64,000 bases of DNA from Panax quinquefolius. Lineage: Eukaryota > Streptophyta > Magnoliopsida > Apiales > Araliaceae. A program made the translations under genes and the position numbers. Location: the NCBI GenBank assembly GCA_020205615.1, contig CM035164.1:2259501-2323500 (forward strand). Reading direction: 5' to 3'. This document shows, in pieces, positions 1 to 10,061 of the stretch; the first letter of the stretch is position 1, and each line of letters begins with the position of its first letter. The notes under the pieces were generated by a model. The model was not told where the DNA came from. It worked only from the letters and a program-made list of their open reading frames with translations, and did no database searches.

Positions 1-564
1 TGTAGTGCAGGGGTGATTCGATGATGTGGATTATTTATTAAGCTGAGTCCCAGCGATAAAAGTCATGAAAAACCTTTTAAATCATAAAAGATAGTAGATT
101 TTATTCTCTACTTGACTCTTTTAATGGATTACTTGTTCCGCTGCAGTTAAACTTGATGTTATTATATTTTATCAGTTTAACACCTTTGAAGGCTAACGAT
201 AATTTATTCTGCATTATCTTAGTCATAATATTTCTTACTGGGCTAGTTGAGCTCACCTTTCTTTCACCGTTTTCTCTCTTCAGAAATGAGAACATAGCGA
301 GGACTAGTCGGGGAACGGAGTGACGGTCCAGAGGATAGCATTAGTAGTCCTCACTATTCTGTGAAATAGTGTGTTAATAATTGTAATGAGGACTCTTTTT
401 GAGTTTGTATAATGTCTAGTAGATAATAATTGTATTCAAACTCACAGCTATATTTTGTCGTAAGTACACGACACATAGTTGTATTAATAAGTTGTATTTG
501 AATTTTGTACCACGATCCATTTACCCAAGATGGGTGATGTATACCTAATTTTGGGGGCGTCACG
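1..564 (+). repeat. 5' LTR of element A, right-hand (U5) part only
   Basis: Aligns by eye with the end of A's own 3' LTR (about 7365-7924). It includes the ACTTGACTCTTTTAATGG segment, the GTAATGAGGACTC segment and the terminal GGGGGCGTCAC, and is followed directly by the primer-binding site. The terminal A of the usual ...GTCACA is G here (CACG, 561-564). No promoter is in this part; U3 and R lie outside the window. Confidence 0.88.
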
Positions 565-565
565 G

Positions 566-583
566 TTGGTATCAGAGCTTAGG
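566..583 (+). other. Primer-binding site of element A (initiator-Met tRNA)
   Basis: TTGGTATCAGAGCTTAGG lies two bases inside the LTR end. TGGTATCAGAGC is the classic complement of the plant initiator methionine tRNA 3' end, used to prime minus-strand synthesis. It fixes the LTR boundary and the + orientation of the element. Confidence 0.9.
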
Positions 584-751
584 GATATAATCCCTGGCTA
601 AGATGTGAGAATAGAACTAGGAGGGGAGAGTCGGGGAATTCCTTCACTAGTATGATCTACCTAACTTTTTTAGTATTTACTTGGTCGGTCAGAATATAGG
701 GATAATATGTTACATGTCAATTAACCTTTTGTTTTGTGGCAGTATCTGAAA

Positions 752-1850
752 ATGACATCCTAGAATGTTGAGAATAGCAATGGAGAATGATGGATTGTAA
801 TCAGGAAAATGTGCATCAGGAAGGCGACAACCCTCATGCAAAAAACAACACTGATCAAATGATGAATGATGGATTGTTCAGAGGCTTTATGCAATTCATG
901 CAACAAAAAAGCGAGCCAGCTTCTGTCCAAAATGTAGGTGGAAACACTCGAAACTCTCAAGGTCACACCGCTAAATGCAGTTTAAGGAGCCGGGACCACC
1001 GGAGTTTAAGGAGAGCCAAAACCACTTATGGCGGAAGCATGGATAAAGCAGATCACCAAGATATTTGATGTCTTGGGATGCTCCGAGGAGCAAAGGTTCC
1101 TTGCCACCTCTATGTTGCGGAGAGAGGCGATTCATCGGTAGAAATCGGTAGAAACATACTCAACTCCGCCAGATCAAGATGTCTTAGGAGAAGTTCCAAG
1201 AGTCGTTCAACGACAAATACTTTCCCGAAAGTATTCGCCACATGAAGGAGGTGGAGTTTATCAAATTGAGAAAAACAATATGACCGCAGTAATACACACG
1301 AGGCAAAATTTACTGAGTTATCCTGGTTTATATCCACACTTGGTGGATAATGAAGAGAGAATGGCGCGAATGTTTTTAAGATGTTTGAAGCCGGAGATAC
1401 GTCAACATCTTATTTCTCATAAACTGTGTTTGTATTCAGATGTTATAAATAGGGCTCAATTGGGGGAGCGCGATAACGAGTCAACGCAACCAAAAGAGAG
1501 CAGCCGACAAAATGATAATACCAGTGAGAACAGTCATCGAAGCGGTGAAAATAAGCGTGGAGGGAATAAACATGCCAGAAATGGTAACCACTTCGATGGT
1601 AATCAGGGCCAAAACAATAAGAATGGACATTTCAAGAAGAGGAGATTTAACAATGATGGAAAGACGTCAGCAAGGAAGGAGAAAGACCACCTATCATATG
1701 CTTTAAATGCGGAGGGGAGGGACACATCAGTCCAAATTGCGCGATGCCGTCCAAAGCATGTTATAATTATGGAAGAGAAGGTCACTTAGCTCGATTTTGT
1801 CGTTCACCGAAGACAAATTCAGCTAGGATGGAGGTACCAAAGGCCGTCCC
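752..1850 (+). pseudogene. gag: Gag of element A, broken
   Basis: Capsid/nucleocapsid gene that would package element RNA into particles. The start by homology is ATG 752 (M-T-S), but codon 4, GAG in sister copies, is TAG at 761-763. Later pieces are recognisable in several frames: the N-terminal stretch with NDGLFRGFMQFMQ (about 860-900), the capsid core with RQHLISHKLCLYSDV (about 1400-1445), and a basic, Asn/Gly-rich linker (1500-1680). Two CCHC knuckles follow. The first (1699-1740, CFKCGGEGHISPNC) is intact; the second (1759-1800) has its second Cys changed to Tyr (CYNYGREGH). Frameshifts separate the parts, so no full-length protein is possible. Confidence 0.85.
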
Positions 1851-4800
1851 AGAAAAGTCAAAGCCGGTAGTGCAAGGGAGAGCGTTAGTTGTGACCTCCC
1901 AGAAAGAAAGGAACCCGAATGAGGTCATCACGGGTAAGCTTATAATAAACTCTAACGAAGTCTACACTTTATTTGATACCGGTTCTACCCATTCTTTTAT
2001 TTATCCTACTTGCGCTCATCGATTAAATTTGACTCCGGAGAAATTAGACTTTGACTTATCTGTGGAAACTCCGTTGGGATCGATACCCTCACATTACCAG
2101 TCGATCTTATTTCATTGAAAATACTTGCATTTGACGTGATTCTAGAGATTGATTGGTTAACTACTCATCATGCAAAAATTGATTGTTTTCGTAAGGTTGT
2201 TAACTTTCATATTCCTAATCAACCTATTATGCGAATTCAAGTGACCAAATCATTAAAATCAATCACGGTCATTTCAAGCCATAAAGCTATTTGTTTTTTG
2301 AAAAACGGATGTCAAGCTTTCTTAGCTCATGTCACAGATCTAAACAAAAATACGTCAGTTTTGAATGATATTTCATTTGTTAATAAATTTCCGACGTATT
2401 CCCAAGAAGAACTTCCCGCCTACCCCAGAGAAGCGTGAAATTGAATTTAGTATCGACCTTGAACTCGATACAAAACCTATTTCCAAAGCCCTATATCGAA
2501 TGGCTCCTATTGAACTTCGTGAGTTAAAGACCCAACTTCGTGAATTGTTAGACATCGGCTTTATTCATCCTAGTACTTCTCCTTGGGGTGCTCTGCTTCT
2601 ATTCGTGAAGAAGAAAGATGGGAGTATGCGACTTTGTATTGATTATTGGGAGTCAATCATGTCACCATCAAAATAGGTATCCATTGCCACATATTGATGA
2701 CTGTTTGACCATTTGCAAGGAGCCAAATTCTTTTCAAAGATTGATCTTCGTTCCGGATATCACCAATTGAAGATTAGAACCATGACATTCCAAAGATGAC
2801 TTTCGTAACTCTGAGACGGGCATTATGAATTCCTAGTTATGTCCTTTGGATTGACTAATGCTCCCGCCGCTTTTCATGGATATGATGAACCGAGTATTCA
2901 AGGAATATTTGGATCACTTTGTGGTCGCTCTTTATTGATGACATCCTTATTTATTCCAAAAGCGCGTGAAGATCATGAGCAACACTTGAGGCTGACACTC
3001 CAAAAGCTTCATAAATATAAGCTTTATGCAAAGTTGAAGAAATGCGAGTTCTGGCTTGAGGAAGTAACATTCCTTGGGCATGTGGTATCAAGTCATGGAA
3101 TATCTGTTGACCCAAGAAAGATTGAAGCTATTCAAAGTCGGGAGCAACCTAAATCAATACCAAAATCGTAGCTTTCTCGCTTAAGTGGTTATTATCGGAG
3201 ATTCGTGGAAGGATTTTTTTCAATCGCTAATCCATCGACTCAAATTGACTCGAAAAGATACAAAGTTCGGTTGGAGCAAAGAATGTGAGAAGTGTTTTCA
3301 AGAACTCAAGAGGAGACTCATTTCAAAGACTGCTCGACAATACCATCTAGCTCTTGGATGGATTTGTTATCTCTGATGATGCTTCTAGCAAAGGTTTGGG
3401 ATGTGTTCTTATGCAACATGGAAAAGTCATAGCCTTTATGCCTCAAGACAACTCAAAGAATATGAGAGGAATTATCCTACTCATGATCTAGAGTTAGCCG
3501 TTGTTATCTTCTTGCACTTAAAATTTGGAGGCATTACTTTTAAGGGGAGAAGGTGGAGATCTTTACGGATTATAAAAGCCTCAAATATTTCTTCACTCAA
3601 AAGGAACTCAACATGCGACAATGACGTTGGCTTGAACTGTTGAAAGATTATGATCATACCATCCAATACCATCCTGGAAAAGCGAACGTGGTAGCTGACG
3701 CATTGAGTAGAAGATCATATGCAAGTACGAGTACTATATTTTCAACGCAAAGGCCCGTTTTGTGTGACTTGCAAAGGATGGAGATAGAGTTAAAGACTCC
3801 AGGGACCCATGTGATGATGGAGAATATACGAGTAGAACCGACTTTAATCAATAAAATTAAAGCTGCTCAAGCTACAGACCTGGAGCTGATGCGTATGAGG
3901 AAGAAAGTGCAAGAAGGTGCGATGCCAGAAGCAAGAATCAATGAAAATGGAATACTTCGTGTCAACTCCAGACTTTGTGTTCCTAACGACCCTGATTTAA
4001 AGTATAAAATCATGATGGAGGCGCACAACACACCGTTTGCAATCCATCATGGGAGTACCAAAATGTATCATGATCTTCGACATACATTTTGGTGGGACAA
4101 TATGAAGAGAGAGATAGCGTTGTTTATCTCAAGGTGTCTAGCGTGTCAACGAGTCAAGGCGGAGCATCAAGTACCAAAAGGTCCATTGCAACCACTTAAA
4201 ATTCCAGAATGGAAGTAGGAGCACATTACCATGGATTTCGTTACTGGTCTTCCCATGGTTTCTAAAGGCATAGATGCGATTTGGGTCATTGTTGATAGAT
4301 TGACCAAGTCTGCTCACTTCTTACAAATACGAGAAACTTATACACTTGAACGTCTTGCTCGTATGTACATAAACGAGATTGTAAGACTGCATGGTATGCC
4401 AGTATCCATAGTTTCTGATCGAGACCCAAGATTCACTTCACGATTTTGGGTTAGTTTACAAAAAGCTTTGGGCACAGTTTACGATTTAGCTCGGCATATC
4501 ATCCTCAGATGGACGGACAGTCGGAGAGGACTATTCAAACTCTTGAAGATCTATTAAGACTCTGTGTTCTTGATTTCAAAGGAAGTTGGGACAAGTTCTT
4601 ATCATTGGTGGAGTTTTCCTACAACAACAGTTATCAAGCAAGTATTGGCATGGCTCCATTCAAGCATTGTATGGAAGAAAATGTCGCTCTCCAAATCTTT
4701 GGGATGAGGTGGGTGAAGCAACGTTGTTGGGACCGGAGTTGGTACGTATGACTACAAAAAATTCAAATGATTCGAAGAACGTATAAAAACCTCACAAGGT

Positions 4801-5290
4801 CGACATAAAGAGTTATGCCGATCTTCATTGAAAGGACGTGGAATTCGATATAGAGATCATGTGTTGCTACGTGTTGCTCCATGGAAAGGAGTTACGTGAT
4901 TTGGAAAGAGAGAAAGCTCAATCCTCGATTCATCGGCCCATTTTAATCCTCGATCGAGTAGGAACGCGTGGCTATAGACTCGCTTTTACCACGTGTATGT
5001 CTCGTGTTCATAACATTTTCACATATCCATATTACGTAAATATGTGAAAGATCCGAACCACATTATTGAGTTAGAATCGACGAAATAATGAAAGATTTGA
5101 CGTATGAAGAGGTTCCTGCTCAAATCTTGGATAAGAAGGAACATATTCTACGCCCCAAGGTTATACCTCAAGTCAAAATTTTGTGGAGAAACCACGATGT
5201 TGAGGAAATGACCGGGAGTTAGAATTCAAATGAAGTCAAGGTATCCTTACCTCTTCGATATACCAGTGCACGCACTAATTTCAAGGCAAA
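1851..5290 (+). pseudogene. pol: Pol of element A (PR-RT-RNase H-INT-chromo), broken
   Basis: Protease: catalytic DTG at 1975-1983 in LFDTGSTHSF, then a roughly 60-base deletion near 2080. RT: the MRLCIDY block near 2626, FGLTNAPA near 2842, and the IDD catalytic bases near 2932-2942, out of frame with what precedes. RNase H and connection: about 3370-3740, ending in VADALSRRS. Integrase: HHCC region 4040-4160 with CLACQRV, then a Trp-to-stop TAG at 4216-4218 just before MDFVTGLP; second acidic residue in IVSDRDPRF (about 4405); third in DGQSERTIQ (4509 on), after a frameshift. The integrase C-terminus (4836-5047) and a chromodomain-like tail (about 5100-5270) complete it. At least eight frame breaks make it a pseudogene. 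Confidence 0.87.
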
Positions 5291-5298
5291 ATTTCATA

Positions 5299-5309
5299 AG
5301 AAGGGAGGT
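5299..5309 (+). other. Polypurine tract of element A
   Basis: AGAAGGGAGGT sits immediately before the TGTAAGACCCC start of the 3' LTR. It would prime plus-strand synthesis. Elements C, E, F and G have the same arrangement with slightly different purine runs. Confidence 0.85.
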
Positions 5310-5834
5310 TGTAAGACCCCAACTTTATAAATAAAGATGAATTTTCTATAAATATTATTTTTGAATATTATGGAGTAAATTTGATATAATGTTATAGTTG
5401 TGGGTAATATTTATAAATTTTGCAAAGTACGCAAGTTGTTATATAATATTCGATTGGTCGGGAAATATTCGTTTTAATAGGGAATATTCGTACAACGACA
5501 CAATCATTGGTGGACCCCACAACGGAATTATTGTCGGATTGAGAAAATGACAAAAATACTTTATGAAAATAACTAATTTGAAGTTTTACCGTTAACTGTT
5601 GAAACACCCTATGTTTAAAAGTACAAGAATACTGTAGTCGCACAAAGAAAGACAATCGTATTGATTATTGATGCTTACGTGAGAAGTTACTTAGTTTTGT
5701 TTAATTATTGCCACGAAGATTTGTTGTAAAGTTTGGTGTATTATTTGGACCCCCACTTTCTCCTTTTTCAAAATCGTCGGGAAAAAGTAATATCAATTTT
5801 TCGTACATATATGTATTGCAGGCATGTGATTATA

Positions 5835-5873
<39 letters not shown>

Positions 5874-5900
5874 AATGGAATGTGGTGGAGTGTGTGAATA

Positions 5901-5953
<53 letters not shown>

Positions 5954-6026
5954 AAAGTTTGTGTGTGTTGTGTGTGTAAGTAAAGGAAAAGGGAATTGAA
6001 AGAAAATTGATGGTGGTAATGTAATG

Positions 6027-6064
<38 letters not shown>

Positions 6065-6149
6065 ATATTGCCATGACTTTTGGTTTGTAATGACTTTTGG
6101 TGTAATGAATTGTCAAGGGGTGGGGAATTAATAATTATAAGGCATGATA

Positions 6150-6187
<38 letters not shown>
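5835..6187. repeat. Four (TA)n microsatellite tracts in LTR U3
   Basis: Almost pure TA runs at about 5836-5869, 5903-5951, 6030-6062 and 6154-6187, separated by GT/GA-rich linkers of 35-90 bases. They lie upstream of the TATA box. The other LTRs carry different tandem repeats in this part, so this is a fast-changing slot. It encodes only an artefactual Tyr/Ile-rich frame on the minus strand. Confidence 0.95.
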
Positions 6188-6190
<3 letters not shown>

Positions 6191-6323
6191 TTTGTTTTGT
6201 TATATAATTATAAATAGAATATATTATATTTTATTTAAAAGATTTTGCTTTAAATATGGACCGCTCGATTAAAGTAAATTGATCTCGGACCGCTCAGAGT
6301 TAGTTACTATGCATTCCATTTTT

Positions 6324-6333
6324 CTATAAATAG
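6324..6333 (+). promoter_or_regulatory. TATA box of the element A 3' LTR
   Basis: CTATAAATAG, followed 30-50 bases later by CT/GA-rich sequence (TCTAGAGAGAGAAAG). The same TATA motif with the following GAAGCTCATTC is conserved in most LTRs of the window, on whichever strand the element lies. Transcription would be expected to start about 6355-6365, marking the U3/R boundary. Confidence 0.75.
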
Positions 6334-6489
6334 AAGCTCATTCCTTCATTATTTTCTTACGAATTCACTGAACTCTAGAGAGAGAAAGTTATAGAGAGAA
6401 ATAAGAAGAGATGTCTGCTAACTTTCTTTTCATATATTCAGTTTCTTTTGCGGTAAGGGGTGTTATTCTTTCTTATTCATGAAGAGAAC

Positions 6490-6830
6490 TGTTGTTATTC
6501 CATTGCTTATTATTCTGTTGGAATAACCTGTATACGCGGTTTACCCTATACTTGGTGACATTCTTCTATTATTATGTTGGAACATCCTGTCTGTGTGTTT
6601 TACACCGGACCTGGTTCCGTCTTTATTATTATTCTGTTGGAACATCCTGTTTGTGTGTTTTACACCGGACCTGGTTCCGTCTTTATTATTATTCTGTTGG
6701 AACATCCTCGTCTGTATTTTTACACCGACCGGTTCCGCCTTTTATTATTCTCTGTTGGAACATCCTGCTTTGCAAATTTTGTCCGACCTGGTTCGCTTAT
6801 TATTATTCTCGCTGAATAACTGCGTATGCC
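6490..6830 (+). repeat. Roughly 60-bp tandem repeats in LTR R/U5
   Basis: About five units carrying TGTTGGAACATCCTG and a CACCGGACCTGGTTCCG core. The two central units have an exact 60-base period (6574, 6634) and are nearly identical; the outer ones are diverged. Overlapping frames rich in Tyr, Phe and Cys across this array are repeat artefacts. The same unit is found in the LTRs of E, F, H and both Tekay solo LTRs. Confidence 0.9.
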
Positions 6831-7129
6831 AAGTACCGCATGCACGGTGATTTCTTTTGTTATTCCATTATTTATTATACTCACCGTTAAAGTTTTGACT
6901 TATATACTCCATGAAATTAGTAGAATATCCTCGATATTTAAGCTTCATCCAAAGATTTTTCATGGAAATATTCTTCCGATCATTCTTGAATTTTACTCTA
7001 CAAAGCAAAGATCGTGTTGACAATTTGGACATTATTAGTTCTGGATAAATTAATTCTTGAACTTGTTTTATTGAATTCTTATATCATTTTCATCATCCTC
7101 ATGTTTATATTATGTTGAAAGTCATCTGT

Positions 7130-7365
7130 GGCATGTAGTGCATAGATGGACTTGGTATGATTATGACACCAGGATTATTCGATTGTAATCATGACCGTAA
7201 TATTACAAATGATGTGGTAAAAGTTATCATTGGCCCGTAGTGCATTGATGGACGCTTTTTGGCATGATCATGACCATTAATGAATACATGAATGTCTTCG
7301 TACGTAGTGCATGGATAATTTATGGTCGTGATACTAAAAGAATATCCTTGGTCAGAAAGTGCAGG
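7130..7365 (+). repeat. U5 array of TAGTGCA units with imperfect dyads
   Basis: Four degenerate units of roughly 60-75 bases, each with TAGTGCAT.GATGG or a variant (near 7135, 7238, 7303 and 7350). They are followed by TATGATTATGACC and its near-inverse TAATCATGACC around a short centre. The array is conserved in the LTRs of C, E, F, G, H and both Tekay solo LTRs. Confidence 0.8.
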
Positions 7366-7924
7366 GGTGATTCGATGATGTGGATTATTTATTAAAATCG
7401 AGTCCCAAATGATAAAAGTCATGAAAAACCTTTTAAATCATAAAAGATAGTAGATTTTATTCTCTACTTGACTCTTTTAATGGATTGCTTGTTCCTTGCC
7501 GCAGCTTAAACTTGATGTTATTATATTTTATCGCTTTAACACCTTTGAAGGCTAACGATAATTTATTTCGCATTATCTTAGTCATAATATTTCTTCTTTG
7601 GGCTAGTTGAGCTCACCCTTTTCTTTCACCGTTTTCTTCGTGAAATGAGAACATAGCAGGACTAGTCTGGGAACGGAGTGATTTGGTCCGTAGGATAAGA
7701 TTAGTAGTCCTCACTATTTTGTGAAATAGTGTGTTAATAATTGTAATGAGGACTCTTTTTGAGTTTGTATAATCTCTAGTAGATAATAATTGTATTCAAA
7801 CTCACGGCTTATGTTTTGTCGTATTGCATACCGACAACAGTATTAGTAAGTTGTATTTGAATTTTGTACCATGTATCTGACGACCCAAGATGGGTGATGT
7901 ATACCTAACTTTGGGGGCGTCACA

Positions 7925-10061
7925 AAATCTACTATCTTCTATATATGAATTTAAAAGTCCATCGTCAATATTTTATCCCTGTAACATCAATCAACATATA
8001 TCTAGAATCAAATATTCATCTTTGCACTACATGTGCCAAAGATATTCATCACTGGTCATGTTCATCTAAACACATGTTCATCTTTGCACTACGGCCAAAG
8101 ATATTCATCGAAAATTATTCATCTTTGCACTACACAGCCAAAGATATTCAAGAATATCATCATTTAGGACCTGAGGATGGTGAAAAATATTTTAAAGAAA
8201 ACGAATCCAAATTGAAGCAAAAGAACAAATATTAAGGATTCAGATTTTAAACAATCCAAGTTCAAAAATACTTCATAAATAACCATATTTCGAGTAAAAT
8301 TAAAGAATTATCAAAACATGGATACAATCAAAGCTAGTATCCATATTAGATATCTTGAAAAAATTTAATTTTTCCGTGAATAAGGCCGTATTATTCGTGA
8401 ATAAAGGTCAGATATCGTGAATAAGAAATCCCAACACTAAAAGACAAGAATTTCACAAGAAAAATCTTATCAATATCCCTAAGATAATGATATTGAATGA
8501 AATAATATCATTTATAAAAAAAATAACATCCTTACCTCAAGAAAGATAAGATTTCCGATTGAATATTGGATATAATGCTGAAAGAAACTTGCACCGTATA
8601 GCCACACTCAAAATATCAAAATACTCACAAAAATACGCTCGATATTATAGAGAGAGAAAACTTCAGATTCTGGTGTGGTTTTCAATTCTAACCTAAACAC
8701 CCTATTTATAGGAAATTGCTTAGAACACAAAAGCAGAAAATTTAATAAAATATTAATATTATTTATTTAAATTCTTACGCCCACCTTGACCATCTGAATC
8801 CAGCCACCAATAATAACAAAAATAAAAAAAAAATGTTTTTGTTATTAAAAATAATTAAAACTTTCAAAAATCAATTATTTCAGAACTACGGAACTTCAAT
8901 AATTCATAATAAATAACCCTTTTATCAGAAAAATTCAAACCTTATGTCCTTTTCATAGGCAATTCCATTCTCTACAACTTTGCAGAAAAAAAGTTTTTCA
9001 AATTCCAAACAGAAATTGACCGATATCCACATACGGACGATTTTTCAGGCTATAATCAAATTTCAGTCAAGAAATGGGCCCACAGACATGTTTAACATGT
9101 TTTAAATAACTTTTGCAACAAAAATACCATTCCTCCTCATATATTCATATATCCCACATTCATTGTAAAAATATCACCATTATTATATTATTTAAAATAT
9201 AATAATATATTTAAATAAATTATTTTATCAAAAAAAAGATAAAATATCAATTTTTTAACAATTGTCACTTTAAAATTTTCTCCATCTATATCGACATAAA
9301 ATGAATATTTTTCTTATCATATAAATCAATAATTAATTATTCACAAATAATATTACGAATCACAATCATCGCAACCAGTAGCTTCCTTGTGAGAAGAGGG
9401 GGCTTCCAATAAGAATTTCTCCTTACTGGCGCGCAATTAGGTGACCAAACCTCTCATTAGACAGAACTTTCTAGACATTGCCAATAATGTTATCTAGTAA
9501 TATTATTAAAATAATATGAATCATTGATCCGATAATGGGAAATATCAGTAGTGACAATTATTAAAACAACAATAATATAAAATTTTAACGTAGCAATTAT
9601 TGAATCAATAAAATAAAATATTGAATAAGAATTACAGTAACAATTATTGAGTAGGCCTTCTTGTACGTAAGAATCAATAATTGGTGCAATAACGCAAAGT
9701 TACTACGCAACAATGTGTATTATCGTGTTTTAACCACTGGGTATTCCAACAAAGGTGTTAATCTGTGAATAACTACGCCTGTTATTTATAAAAACTCATA
9801 CTTGTCATTTTCTTCATCCAATCGCTTCATATGGGGCCCACAAAAGTTGTGTCATTGTAATTTAATATTCCCCAAGGCGGAAGAATATTCCACGACACCA
9901 AACGAATATTCCCCACATAAAGAATATTTTATAACCACTTGCTTTTTGAAATATTTATGCATTTTACCCATAACTAACCAAATTAATCAATTCAACCCTT
10001 ACTATTTCAAAATAATAAATAGAGAAATTCAATTTCATTTATAATAAGTTGGGGTCTTACA
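7925..10061 (-). repeat. 3' LTR of element B, truncated by element A
   Basis: Matches 14897-17042 closely. It begins at AAATCTACTATCTTC, inside the LTR, directly after the last base of element A, and ends with GTTGGGGTCTTACA. It holds four Actually spaced TTTGCACTAC.GCCAAAGATATTCATC units (8020-8150), a TATA box on the minus strand (CTATTTATAGG, 8702-8711), a GTGAATA-type repeat (8372-8425) and a long AT-rich U3. Confidence 0.88.
8702..8711 (-). promoter_or_regulatory. TATA box of the element B 3' LTR
   Basis: CTATTTATAG read on + is CTATAAATAG on the element's sense strand, with GA/CT-rich leader downstream (8640-8670, ATAGAGAGAGAAAAC). The B 5' LTR has the same box at 15682-15691. Confidence 0.7.

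Larger units (their letters stand above)
1..7924 (+). mobile_element. Tekay-like Ty3/gypsy element A (5' end outside window)
   Basis: A near-complete LTR retrotransposon in the + orientation: the right part of the 5' LTR, an initiator-Met primer-binding site, gag, pol, a purine tract and a full 3' LTR. The domain order PR-RT-RNase H-integrase-chromodomain-like tail and the long LTRs fit the Tekay/Del chromoviruses. It appears to be inserted in the 3' LTR of element B: the base after its last CA (7925) begins a B-type LTR in mid-sequence, and the B 5' LTR continues through the same target (ATAAAATCTACT, near 14893). The expected 5-bp target duplication on the right is AAATC (7925-7929); its left copy lies outside the window. 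All reading frames are broken. Confidence 0.9.
5310..7924 (+). repeat. 3' LTR of element A (2615 bp)
   Basis: Starts TGTAAGACCCCAAC and ends GGGGGCGTCACA, the termini shared by every Tekay-like LTR in the window. In order it contains four (TA)n tracts (5835-6187), a TATA box (6324-6333), a CT/GA-rich leader, an array of roughly 60-bp repeats (6490-6830) and a degenerate array of TAGTGCA units with dyad symmetry (about 7130-7365). The last 560 bases match the partial 5' LTR at 1-564 at roughly 95% by eye. Confidence 0.92.

Noticed and set aside
5793..6116. 107-codon minus-strand open frame rich in Tyr/Ile
   Set aside because: It is a translation of TA microsatellites in an LTR; no domain, no conservation in sister LTRs.
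6574..6760. Regularly spaced repeats resembling a CRISPR array
   Set aside because: The units are contiguous and similar along their whole length, with no unique spacers, and the genome is a plant nuclear genome.
6492..6850. Overlapping plus-strand open frames with repeated Cys/Tyr/Phe-rich motifs
   Set aside because: They arise because the 60-bp repeat unit is a multiple of three and stays open in several frames; the unit is non-coding LTR sequence.
8945..9300. Possible host gene or intron between elements A and B
   Set aside because: The same sequence recurs at about 15900-16270 in B's other LTR, so it is LTR U3.
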